A DNA stretch of 64,000 nucleotides from Lachnospiraceae bacterium (lineage in GTDB: Bacteria; Bacillota; Clostridia; Lachnospirales; Lachnospiraceae): NCBI GenBank assembly GCA_902363675.1, contig CABJAV010000007.1, forward strand, positions 70,667 to 134,666, read 5' to 3'. A program made the position numbers and the translations under genes. Below, piece after piece: positions 21,481-29,221 of the stretch. The notes below the pieces were generated by a model that did no database searches, was not told the DNA's origin, and saw only the letters and a program-made list of their open reading frames with translations. Each line of letters begins with the position of its first letter. Positions within the stretch are counted from its first letter, which is position 1.

Positions 21481-23616
21481 GTGGAAGAATTAAAATATGT
21501 TATAGAAGATAGTACGATAGCGGAATTGTTAGGTGTGCAGAATTTTTCTACAGATGAGGCTGCAATACTTGAATTGGTTAAGAATGCATATGATGCTAAT
21601 GCATTGAATTTAAAAATTACATTTCAGAATGACACACTTCGATTTGAAGATAATGGCATTGGCATGAATGCAGACGATATAAAAAAACATTGGATGCATA
21701 TAGGTAAAAGTAGCAAAGAATATGAAATAATAGATGAAAATAATAAAAAAAGAATTCAGGCTGGTTCGAAAGGTGTTGGAAGATTTGCATTATCGAGACT
21801 AGGGTATAGAGTATGTTTGAAATCAAAAAAAATAGATTCTGTTGGTGTAATTTGGAAAACAGATTGGAATACATCTGTTTTAGATGAGAACTATGACATT
21901 CACACTAAAGGAACAGATATAGAAATAATAGGATTAAGGGAAAAGTGGAATAAAAAACGCATAGAAAACTTAAAAAAGTACTTAGAAAGAACTTATCATG
22001 ATACATCTATGGAGATAAGAATTATTTCAGATAATTATGATGAAATTGTAGTGGAACATTTTCCTAAAGCTGAAGTCGGAATCAATTGTAGAAGTAATAT
22101 TGTTTTAAAGTATAACCAAGGAATCTTAGTGACATCAGTAGAGTCAGATGAGTTCGAAAATGAGGCTTTAAAATATTGTCCAGGGATTGATATAAAAAAA
22201 TATGAAACGAAAACGGATATTGTTAATGAGTTGAAAGGAAACAAAATTACGGAGCTTTTAGATGCTGATATACAAACAGTGGTTAATGATATTGGCGAAT
22301 TTTCAGCAAATTTATACTTTAATATTTCCACATCAAAAGATGAAAAAGAGAAATTTTTATACAAGTATTTAAACACACCTAAAAATATTGAAAGTGGAAT
22401 AATATTATATAGGAATGCATTTAGTATATCTTCATATGAAGGAAGGAAAGATTGGTTAGGACTTGGAAAAAGATCTAGAAAATCCCCTGCGGCAGCTTCT
22501 CATCCAACGGGTGCATGGCGTGTGAGAGAAAATCAGATGGCAGGCTATGTCATGATAGATAAAAAGAAGAATGTTGTGCTTCAGGATATGGCTAACCGCC
22601 AAGGCTTAGATGAAAATATTTATTATCAGTTATTTGTTGAAATAATATTAGTAGGCATTAAAGAATTTGAAAGATATAGACAAAATATTGTTAGAAAAAT
22701 AAATGTTAAGAATCAGGTAGAAGGGCAAAAAGCAACACCTATTTCTGATCGAGTATTAAATCGACCGACATCTGTTAGTGGTCTAACAAAGGAAGAGGCA
22801 AAGCAATTAGCAACAGAAATCAAAAGTTATAAAAAGGAGGGAAAACAATATCAGAAAGATAAAGAAGCGGTAGAGGCTAGATATAAATATGATGTAAGAA
22901 TTTTAAATGTATTAGCAACAACGGGATTAAAAGCTTCATCCATTGCACATGAAATGAAAAATGATAGAAATGCCATATATGATAATTACAATAATATAGT
23001 AGATGCATTAAAAGAATATGGTATGTGGGATGAATTGAATTCTTCTGAAAAAACGAGAAAATCTTATAAAAATGTACCTTATTTGTTGGAAAGTAATGAC
23101 GTTGTTGGAAGAAAATTGGTGACATTCATGGACACTATGTTGGAAGAAATAGAAAAAAAACAGTTTGAGATTAGGTACCAGAGTATAGCAGATATCTTAA
23201 CTATTATAAAAAAAGTGTGGGAAAGAGATTATGCATGGCTTAGTATTGAAATTATAATGGATGAAGATATTGTTTATCAGATTTCAGAAGATATATTGCA
23301 GGTTATTTTTGATAATCTGATTTTAAATAGTGTGCAGCAAAATGAAAATACGCAAAAACTAATGATCACTATATCTATAAATGAGACTAATGGATTTTTA
23401 AATATTAAATATTGTGATAATGGAAAAGGACTTGATGATAAGTATAAAACGGATCCGATGAAAATATTAGAGGTACATGAAACTACAAGAACTAACGGGC
23501 ATGGTCTCGGAATGTGGATTGTAAATAATACATGTACAATGTCAGGGGGAGAAATACAGAAAATAGGTGGGGAAAAGGGATTTGAAATAGAATTCACTAT
23601 AGGAGGAAAAATATAA
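21481..23616 (+). CDS. Dual GHKL ATPase: MORC/Hsp90-like N-terminus fused to a histidine-kinase-like core
   Basis: A 711-residue protein starting at GTG behind GGAGGTGA. The N-terminal module has the Bergerat-fold boxes: ELVKNAYDAN (31-40), DNGIGM (57-62) and GSKGVGRFA (95-103). The C-terminal module looks like a histidine-kinase core: a helix with IAHEMKN and a candidate phospho-histidine at 490, then DNLILNS (611-617), DNGKG (646-650) and TNGHGLGMW (671-679). Between them is a long coiled, charged part. Two complete GHKL modules in one chain, beside a methylase, a receiver-like protein and an HNH gene, are unusual. The N-terminal class has been linked to restriction systems (MutL/MORC-like ATPases). 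I infer an ATP-driven sensor or switch. Confidence 0.8.
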   Translation: MEELKYVIEDSTIAELLGVQNFSTDEAAILELVKNAYDANALNLKITFQNDTLRFEDNGIGMNADDIKKHWMHIGKSSKEYEIIDENNKKRIQAGSKGVGRFALSRLGYRVCLKSKKIDSVGVIWKTDWNTSVLDENYDIHTKGTDIEIIGLREKWNKKRIENLKKYLERTYHDTSMEIRIISDNYDEIVVEHFPKAEVGINCRSNIVLKYNQGILVTSVESDEFENEALKYCPGIDIKKYETKTDIVNELKGNKITELLDADIQTVVNDIGEFSANLYFNISTSKDEKEKFLYKYLNTPKNIESGIILYRNAFSISSYEGRKDWLGLGKRSRKSPAAASHPTGAWRVRENQMAGYVMIDKKKNVVLQDMANRQGLDENIYYQLFVEIILVGIKEFERYRQNIVRKINVKNQVEGQKATPISDRVLNRPTSVSGLTKEEAKQLATEIKSYKKEGKQYQKDKEAVEARYKYDVRILNVLATTGLKASSIAHEMKNDRNAIYDNYNNIVDALKEYGMWDELNSSEKTRKSYKNVPYLLESNDVVGRKLVTFMDTMLEEIEKKQFEIRYQSIADILTIIKKVWERDYAWLSIEIIMDEDIVYQISEDILQVIFDNLILNSVQQNENTQKLMITISINETNGFLNIKYCDNGKGLDDKYKTDPMKILEVHETTRTNGHGLGMWIVNNTCTMSGGEIQKIGGEKGFEIEFTIGGKI

Positions 23617-24209
23617 TGGAAAACTTAAAAATTATATATATAGATGATTATCCGGAGACTTCATTATCCAAATATTTGGATAAATATAAGAATTCGAGTT
23701 GTAATGTTGAATCTTTAGATATTAAATTCAATCCAGATGCAGGATACGAGAGTTTGATTAATAATCCGGATGTTAAATCAGCAAATATAATTTTTATAGA
23801 CTCAAAATTATTTGAAAATAGAACAGCAATAGCAGGAAAGTTTACAGGAGAAGAATTTAAAATTATTCTAAAAAAATATTTTCCGTTTATAGAGGTGATT
23901 GTTATTACGCAAAATGATATCGCCCCAGATTATGAAACAATTTCTAAATATGATCCTAAATGCGGAAAGACGCCAGTGGAATATTATGATGAAAAGCTTC
24001 CTCCAATATTAGATCAATGTATTAGAAATATTTTTGAAGTTAGAAAAATTACCTCAGAATTGCAAAAGAATACTAGCTGGGAAAAAGTTATGGTCGAAAA
24101 AATAGTGAATTCAGTTAATGGTCAAGGAAAATTTGATGAATTTACTAAGAATGATATTGATGATGTGATAAAAATGTTTCAAGAGTTGCAGACAAAAGTA
24201 GAGGGATAG
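23616..24209 (+). CDS. Receiver (REC)-like protein of the methylase/GHKL/HNH module
   Basis: A 197-residue protein whose first 130 residues read like a response-regulator receiver. The acidic pair is Asp10-Asp11 in IIYIDDYPE. A candidate phospho-acceptor is Asp62 in IIFIDSKLF, and a beta-strand end with Thr98 reads VIVITQ. The conserved lysine is not certain (Lys115 or Lys118). No DNA-binding domain follows, only helices. The gene overlaps the GHKL ATPase gene by one base. I infer that it accepts a signal, perhaps phosphate, from the kinase-like core and passes it to the HNH nuclease. A degenerate, non-phosphorylated receiver is also possible. Confidence 0.65.
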   Translation: MENLKIIYIDDYPETSLSKYLDKYKNSSCNVESLDIKFNPDAGYESLINNPDVKSANIIFIDSKLFENRTAIAGKFTGEEFKIILKKYFPFIEVIVITQNDIAPDYETISKYDPKCGKTPVEYYDEKLPPILDQCIRNIFEVRKITSELQKNTSWEKVMVEKIVNSVNGQGKFDEFTKNDIDDVIKMFQELQTKVEG

Positions 24210-24213
24210 GAAT

Positions 24214-24840
24214 ATGGACTACAGAAGAACAAAGTATTGTCCGGAATTAATTGATGTGTCACAAAAAAAGAAAGAAGTAGAAAAATTAGTTGAAATAGAG
24301 CACCCTAATGCAAAAGATATGCATAGATATATTAGTGATAATTCTCAGAAATTTAAGTTGGAATTTATTAAAGCATATAATGGGAAATGTGCATATTGTG
24401 GAGCTTCAATTGATTTGATAAAAAAGACTGAATTTGAAATAGATCATTTTTTATATGAAAAAGCTCCTATATTTGCTACAAAAAAAGATGCAGGTTATAT
24501 GGAAAATTTAATCCTATCATGTCATGACTGTAATCATAATAAAAATTCATTTTGGATTGAAAAGGAAGAAATGGATACATTGAATCCGGATGGAGAAAAA
24601 ATTAAGAATGTATTTATAAGAGATGACAAATATTATATTCAGATAAATGATGAGTTTAAAGAAAATACAACTATAGAAGGGTTTTATAATAAGCTTTGTT
24701 TGGGATCTGAATTACATAGGTTGGATTATTTAATAATGAATATAATTGGATTGCAGAGATCTTGTGAAGACAATAGTGATTTATATGTCGGACTTGGGAA
24801 AATACTAGATACAATAAGGGAAAAGAGAAATATTATGTAG
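24214..24840 (+). CDS. HNH endonuclease, Septu (PtuB)/retron-associated type
   Basis: A 208-residue protein. The zinc-held HNH core is complete: CAYC (Cys59, Cys62), EIDH (His78), ENLILSC-x-x-CN-x-x-K (Asn98, Cys103, Cys106, Asn107). It is followed by the LNPDGEKIKN stretch seen in HNH proteins of Septu and some retrons. These enzymes cut nucleic acid when released by an ATPase partner. The start lies four bases after the receiver-like gene, making it the last gene of the module and its likely effector. Base composition is as AT-rich as its neighbours. Confidence 0.85.
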   Translation: MDYRRTKYCPELIDVSQKKKEVEKLVEIEHPNAKDMHRYISDNSQKFKLEFIKAYNGKCAYCGASIDLIKKTEFEIDHFLYEKAPIFATKKDAGYMENLILSCHDCNHNKNSFWIEKEEMDTLNPDGEKIKNVFIRDDKYYIQINDEFKENTTIEGFYNKLCLGSELHRLDYLIMNIIGLQRSCEDNSDLYVGLGKILDTIREKRNIM

Positions 24841-24915
24841 AATAAAGTTCTAATCATAAAGTTTTATTTATGCAATATTACGCAGAAAAATTTTTGCAAA
24901 GAAGGAAGTGAATTC

Positions 24916-26355
24916 ATGGACATAAAGCAGCTAATTGGTGAGACCACAGATTATGACAAAAAGCTTGCACTTGAGACAAAGAAACCCAAAAGCTGGTGCA
25001 AGAGTATAAGTGCATTTGCAAATTGCTATGGTGGTAAGCTGGTATTTGGTGTGGCAAACGATGATGCGTTGGTTGGTCTTTCGGATGCTGAAGAAGATGC
25101 AGAGAAAATTAGTGAGATAATTAAAACACACCTTAATCCAATACCAGAGTTTAATCTTTCATTTGAAAAAGATAATGACAAGACATTCGTTATTGTAGAA
25201 GTTATGAAAGGGCAGCAGACACCATACTATAATGAAGGCGATGGGCAACTTATTGCATTTATGCGTATAGGAAATGAAAGTGTTCCGGCAACCCCTTCGC
25301 AGTTGAGAGAATTGGTACTTCGTGGGAGCGGTGAAAGTTATGATAGCTTGAAATTAAGATATGATTTTAACAATATGTCCTTTACAAAATTAAAATCAGT
25401 ATATAAACAGAGAACGGGGAATACATTTGAAGATACAGATTATGAATATTTTGGTTTGATTGATGAAAAAGGAAATCTAACGAATGCTGGAGCACTTTTG
25501 GCAGATGAATCTCCGGTTCGTCATTCCAGATTATTTTGTACAAGATGGAATGGAATTACGAAGGCATCTGGAATTGTAGATGCACTTGATGATAAGGAAT
25601 ATACGGGAAGTCTTGTCACACTATTGCAGGCAGGAACAGATTTTGTCAGAAATAATTCCAAGAAAGCATGGCGTAAGGTTGGTGACGGCAGAATTGAAAT
25701 GCCGGATTATCCGGATCGAGCAGTGCTTGAAGGTGTAGTAAATGCATTGATTCATAGAAACTATATGGAGATAGGCAGTGAAGTCCATATAGATATGTTC
25801 GATGATAGAATCGAAATATATTCACCGGGTGGAATGATAAGCGGAATATCTCTAGAGGGAAAAGATTTATTGAAAATTCCATCAAAGCGAAGAAATCCGA
25901 TATTAGCTGATATATTCAGCCGTTTGAAATATATGGAGCGTAGAGGCAGTGGATTTAAGAAGATATTGGCAGACTACGAGGGACAAGTTGAATTTGATGA
26001 GTCTAAGATGCCAGTCTTTGATGCGGATAATGATGATTTTACATTGACTTTATATAATTTGAATTATGGCTCTAATTATGCAACACAGGTGAATGAAAAT
26101 GTCATAGAAAATGTCATAGAAATTTCGGAAGAAAAAATTAAGAAGTTAATGCCAGAGTATTCTAAGAAGAAGCTTGCTAAAGCATGTGAAATCCTGAAAA
26201 TGATTTCGGAAAACCCGAATATTTCTATAGATGAATTAAGAATAGCCTTAGACGTTACGGATAGAACAATTGCTAGATATATATCTGAATTAAAGGATAA
26301 AGGTGTCATAGAACGAAAAGGTCCAGATAATGGTGGAAAATGGAAAATTAGGTAA
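24916..26355 (+). CDS. AlbA_2 (AAA_4) / GHKL ATPase / winged-helix regulator
   Basis: A 479-residue protein. The N-terminal AlbA_2-type domain shows ISAFANCYGGKLVFGV and the later MRIGNESVPA. The middle has an HATPase_c_4-like GHKL fold with EGVVNALIHRNY as N box, DRIEIYSPGG as G1 box and ERRGSGFKKI as G2. The C-terminus is a winged helix (LRIALDVTDRTIARYISEL). Such proteins are annotated as RecG-like or Divergent-AAA regulators; many are transcription factors in mobile regions. Its start is 75 bases behind the HNH gene, so it may belong to the same unit. Role is inferred. Confidence 0.75.
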   Translation: MDIKQLIGETTDYDKKLALETKKPKSWCKSISAFANCYGGKLVFGVANDDALVGLSDAEEDAEKISEIIKTHLNPIPEFNLSFEKDNDKTFVIVEVMKGQQTPYYNEGDGQLIAFMRIGNESVPATPSQLRELVLRGSGESYDSLKLRYDFNNMSFTKLKSVYKQRTGNTFEDTDYEYFGLIDEKGNLTNAGALLADESPVRHSRLFCTRWNGITKASGIVDALDDKEYTGSLVTLLQAGTDFVRNNSKKAWRKVGDGRIEMPDYPDRAVLEGVVNALIHRNYMEIGSEVHIDMFDDRIEIYSPGGMISGISLEGKDLLKIPSKRRNPILADIFSRLKYMERRGSGFKKILADYEGQVEFDESKMPVFDADNDDFTLTLYNLNYGSNYATQVNENVIENVIEISEEKIKKLMPEYSKKKLAKACEILKMISENPNISIDELRIALDVTDRTIARYISELKDKGVIERKGPDNGGKWKIR

Positions 26356-26421
26356 GTAAATGACAGTAAATTTGGCACTCAATGTAACGCCCAAACTTTC
26401 ACTCAAGAATATTCCGAAGTT

Positions 26422-26463
26422 AGTCTCAACGAAGTCTCACGAGATTTGAGACTGAGGGAGACA
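26422..26463. repeat. First phased AGTCTCA array, overlapping a promoter
   Basis: AGTCTCA at 26422-26428 and again at 26433-26439, exactly 11 bases apart, then the inverted copy TGAGACT at 26447-26453 and a degenerate GGAGACA. The inverted copy overlaps a candidate -35 box. It looks like an operator for a protein that binds one face of the helix. Confidence 0.6.
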
Positions 26464-26475
26464 CTATGATATAGA
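26446..26475 (+). promoter_or_regulatory. Candidate promoter inside the repeat array
   Basis: TTGAGA at 26446-26451 and an extended -10 TG-A-TATAGA ending at 26475, with an 18-base spacer. The -35 box is part of the AGTCTCA/TGAGACT repeat, so a bound repressor would block it. Confidence 0.4.
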
Positions 26476-26519
26476 AAAATGCGATAAAATCGGTATTTGC
26501 AGGTGAATTATAAAGTTGT

Positions 26520-26572
26520 AGTCTCAAGCCAGTCTCATTTTTGAAATTGTTTGTTGAGACTAACATGAGACT
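26520..26572. repeat. Second phased AGTCTCA/TGAGACT array ahead of a ribosome binding site
   Basis: AGTCTCA at 26520-26526 and 26531-26537, and TGAGACT at 26555-26561 and 26566-26572. Each pair has an 11-base period and the two pairs are mirror images about 26546. The array ends next to the GAGGAGGT ribosome binding site of the 26589 gene. It could be an operator or an RNA hairpin that hides the binding site. Confidence 0.65.
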
Positions 26573-26588
26573 GAGGAGGTTCAAAATC

Positions 26589-26912
26589 ATGGACATAAGC
26601 AAAAAGGATTGGAAATTATTTCGAGAAAGATTATCAGGCTGGCAGGAAAATTATATGGAAGGTCTTGTTAAAGAGTATGCAAATTTTCTGAATGATGATA
26701 AAAAGCCTGCATCAGAGAAATTCTGGGAACTTGAAAAACGGATAAAAGAAGATAAACGTCATCCGGGAGTTGTCATGGAACTGAAAAAATCAGAGGTAAT
26801 ATGGGATATTGTTCGTCTTATTAGACTGAAAGTAATTACATATAATGATTTATCAGACTTTAGTGATGAATTACAGAATGAAGTAAAAAGAATACTTGAG
26901 ATGAGCAGGTGA
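26589..26912 (+). CDS. Small helical protein of unknown function behind the repeat arrays
   Basis: A 107-residue, highly charged, all-helical protein with KDWKLFRERLSGWQE at its start and a C-terminal acidic helix. I have the impression that similar proteins are widespread in clostridia, sometimes labelled multidrug transporters, but no membrane helix is visible and that label would be wrong. ATG 26589 follows GAGGAGGT at eight bases. The DUF6933-like gene starts six bases after its stop codon. Two small genes behind a repeat-rich operator resemble toxin-antitoxin or regulator pairs, but this is a guess. Confidence 0.6.
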   Translation: MDISKKDWKLFRERLSGWQENYMEGLVKEYANFLNDDKKPASEKFWELEKRIKEDKRHPGVVMELKKSEVIWDIVRLIRLKVITYNDLSDFSDELQNEVKRILEMSR

Positions 26913-26917
26913 TACAT

Positions 26918-27502
26918 ATGGAGATTGGTGCAACAAAATCAGTTCAAGATCGACTAAAAACAACAAAGATTGAAGAAAACAAAGGTGCTTCACTTGTGTT
27001 CTGCTGGGACACACATTTGACGAAAATAAAAGGAAGAAATGTCTTGTTTATTGTGAATGCCAGTAATCGTTATACAATAGCAATGACAGATATTGAACCA
27101 AGAAACTGGAATTACTATACAATGTATATCCGCAGTGTGATTCATGGCGTGATGCAGGAAATGGGATATTCCGAGGAACAGATAGGGCAGTATTTTAAAA
27201 TGTCAGGCGATACAACTGTAACAAAAACTCATGGTAGGAAATCGGTTGGTGGCATTAACAGAATGGTAATGGATGCACAGTATTTTGGTAAAAAGCTGGA
27301 GAAAGAAGTAAAGTATCAATGGGAACTTAGTGAGTATCTAAACAGAGATATTTGTCAGCCTGAGGGATTTGATGCATATGGATATCCGAGTGAACTTTTT
27401 AAATTAGACATGGAACGATTAGGGATTATTTCTAAGAGAAAGCCTGCAAAGATAATCGATTTTACCAAATACATAGATACCAATCGCAGTACTAACCATT
27501 AG
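26918..27502 (+). CDS. DUF6933-like protein
   Basis: A 194-residue protein. The first 110 residues resemble DUF6933: ATKSVQDRL at the start, a central strand NVLFIVNASNRYTIAM, and a helix-rich part with VMQEMGYSEEQIGQY. The function of this family is not known to me. The C-terminal part is charged and ends in a basic tail. ATG 26918 is used with AGGTGAT ahead; a GTG at 26909 overlapping the previous stop is possible. Probably co-translated with the 107-residue protein upstream. Confidence 0.55.
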   Translation: MEIGATKSVQDRLKTTKIEENKGASLVFCWDTHLTKIKGRNVLFIVNASNRYTIAMTDIEPRNWNYYTMYIRSVIHGVMQEMGYSEEQIGQYFKMSGDTTVTKTHGRKSVGGINRMVMDAQYFGKKLEKEVKYQWELSEYLNRDICQPEGFDAYGYPSELFKLDMERLGIISKRKPAKIIDFTKYIDTNRSTNH

Positions 27503-27551
27503 CACAAAAAAATTATTAAAGTAATTGTTTGGGCATAAGAAGTTAGTTTGC

Positions 27552-27614
27552 AATGACGAAAAGCAAGATGTATAAAATAATTCGTCGCTAAAAAAGTGAC
27601 GAAAAAAGCGACGG
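27552..27614. repeat. CGTCGCT / AGTGACG / AGCGACG repeat cluster
   Basis: CGTCGCT (27583-27589) is inverted as AGTGACG (27595-27601) and AGCGACG (27607-27613), the last two 12 bases apart. A further TGACGAAAA occurs at 27554. The rest of the 27503-27851 gap is AT-rich and holds only a short orphan frame. The cluster may be an operator or a hairpin. Confidence 0.4.
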
Positions 27615-27678
27615 AAAAGGAGAACATAATAAATAGTTAAGAGACTTATTTTATGATATAGAAAAACATTATTTTAAT

Positions 27679-27813
27679 ATGCTTGATATAGGTGAGAGTT
27701 TTCTTGAATGCTTAGATAAAGAGCAAGAACGAATAAAATTGTTGGAAACAGAAACAAAAATACAAAATAATACAGAAGAACTTATAGAATTATATAAAAA
27801 TTCAGTACAATAA
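27679..27813 (+). CDS. Short orphan reading frame, 44 codons, possibly a remnant
   Basis: ATG 27679 to TAA 27811-27813 encodes 44 charged, helical residues (MLDIGESFLECLDKEQERIK and on). The frame is open for about 14 more codons upstream with protein-like sequence, but without a ribosome binding site, suggesting the tail of a lost gene. No family recognised. Confidence 0.25.
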   Translation: MLDIGESFLECLDKEQERIKLLETETKIQNNTEELIELYKNSVQ

Positions 27814-27851
27814 GATGAATGAAAAATTGTAAGATAAACAGGAGGTTCAAA

Positions 27852-28202
27852 ATGTTATTTTTATGTTATCCCAAATGTTCAACATGTCAGAAAGCGAGGA
27901 AATGGCTTGACGAACATGGTATAAAGTATACAGAACGTCACATTGTGGAGAAAAATCCAACATATGATGAATTAAAGGTGTGGTATCAGCAGAGCGGTCT
28001 GCCAATAAAGAAGTTTTTTAATACAAGTGGTTTGGTCTATAAAGAAATGCAATTAAAGGATAAGCTAACATTAATGAGTGAAGAGGAACAGTTAATGTTG
28101 CTTGCTACGCATGGAATGTTGGTAAAGCGTCCAATGATGATAACTCATGATATTGTGTTAGTTGGATTTAAGGAAGCTGATTGGGAAGGAGCTCTTTTAT
28201 GA
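27852..28202 (+). CDS. Spx/ArsC-family thioredoxin-fold protein
   Basis: A 116-residue protein with YPKCSTCQKARKWLDEHG at the N-terminus. This is the C-x-x-C active site of the Spx/MgsR/ArsC-like fold, in which the cysteine after the beta-strand is redox-active or binds arsenate. Later LVKRPM gives the conserved arginine-proline of the family. ATG 27852 has AGGAGG ahead. Its stop overlaps the ATG of the RhuM-like gene. It may act as a redox-sensing regulator or a reductase; sequence alone does not decide. Confidence 0.75.
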   Translation: MLFLCYPKCSTCQKARKWLDEHGIKYTERHIVEKNPTYDELKVWYQQSGLPIKKFFNTSGLVYKEMQLKDKLTLMSEEEQLMLLATHGMLVKRPMMITHDIVLVGFKEADWEGALL

Positions 28203-29221
28203 GTAAAGAATTACAGATAAGAAATAGCACTGTTGATTTCTTGGTTTTCACACGAGATGCAGGAGAAGACGGAATAGAAGTCAGGGTTCAGAATGGCGAT
28301 GTATGGCTTACGCAGAAAGCAATTTCGCAGCTTTTTGATGTAGATAGAAGTGTGATTACAAAACATCTGAGCAATATTTTTAAAGAGGGAGAATTAGATG
28401 AAAATTCAGTTTGTGCAAAATTTGCACAAACTGCGGATGATGGGAAAACATACAATTATAAGTTCTATTCATTAGCAGCTATTATTGCTGTGGGCTATCG
28501 CATTAATTCAGAGCGGGCAATGCAGTTTAGAACATGGGCAACAAAAGTATTGGATACATTTACAAAGCAGGGTTATGTTCTTGATAAAAGCAGATTGATT
28601 AATGGACAAATTTTCGACGAAGATTATTTTGAGCATCTTATTGCTGAGATTCAGGAAATCAGAGCAAGTGAGAGAAGATTTTACCAGAAAATTACAGACA
28701 TATATGCAACAGCAGTTGATTATGATAAGAATTCACAGGTGACAAGAGAGTTTTATGCAACAGTTCAGAATAAGATGCATTATGCAGTTCATGGTAATAC
28801 AGCGGAAGAAGTGATAGTGGCAAGAGCTGATCATAATAAGGAACATATGGGACTTAAATCATGGAAAAATGCGCCTGATGGTAAAATAGTAAAAACAGAT
28901 GTGTCAATTGCAAAAAACTACTTGGAAAAAGAAGAAGTTGCAGAATTAAATGAGATTGTGACAATGTATCTTGATTATGCAACAAGACAGGCACGAAGAC
29001 ATATTCCTATGACTATGGAAGATTGGAAAACAAAGCTTGACGCATTTCTTAGATTTAATGATGCGGATGTACTTCAGGATAAAGGAAAAGTAACAGCAGC
29101 TATTGCAAAGGAATTTGCAGAAAGTGAGTTTGAGAAATACAGAGTTATGCAGGATTCACTATATGAAAGTGACTTTGATAAATTGATGAATGATATGGAA
29201 AAGAATGATGTTATCCATTAG
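28199..29221 (+). CDS. RhuM-family protein
   Basis: A 340-residue protein matching the virulence-associated RhuM family: WLTQKAISQLFDVDRSVITKHLSNI (HTH-like, near residue 38), then the KFYSLAAIIAVGYRINS motif and RTWATKVLDTFTKQGYVLD. The family occurs in pathogenicity and defence islands; its biochemical role is not established. GGAAGGAG precedes ATG 28199, which overlaps the previous stop codon. It is the last intact gene of the AT-rich island. Confidence 0.85.
   Translation: MSKELQIRNSTVDFLVFTRDAGEDGIEVRVQNGDVWLTQKAISQLFDVDRSVITKHLSNIFKEGELDENSVCAKFAQTADDGKTYNYKFYSLAAIIAVGYRINSERAMQFRTWATKVLDTFTKQGYVLDKSRLINGQIFDEDYFEHLIAEIQEIRASERRFYQKITDIYATAVDYDKNSQVTREFYATVQNKMHYAVHGNTAEEVIVARADHNKEHMGLKSWKNAPDGKIVKTDVSIAKNYLEKEEVAELNEIVTMYLDYATRQARRHIPMTMEDWKTKLDAFLRFNDADVLQDKGKVTAAIAKEFAESEFEKYRVMQDSLYESDFDKLMNDMEKNDVIH

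Noticed and set aside
26422..26572. Possible CRISPR array
   Set aside because: The repeats are seven bases long, mirror-symmetric and 11 bases apart, with no spacers and no cas genes.
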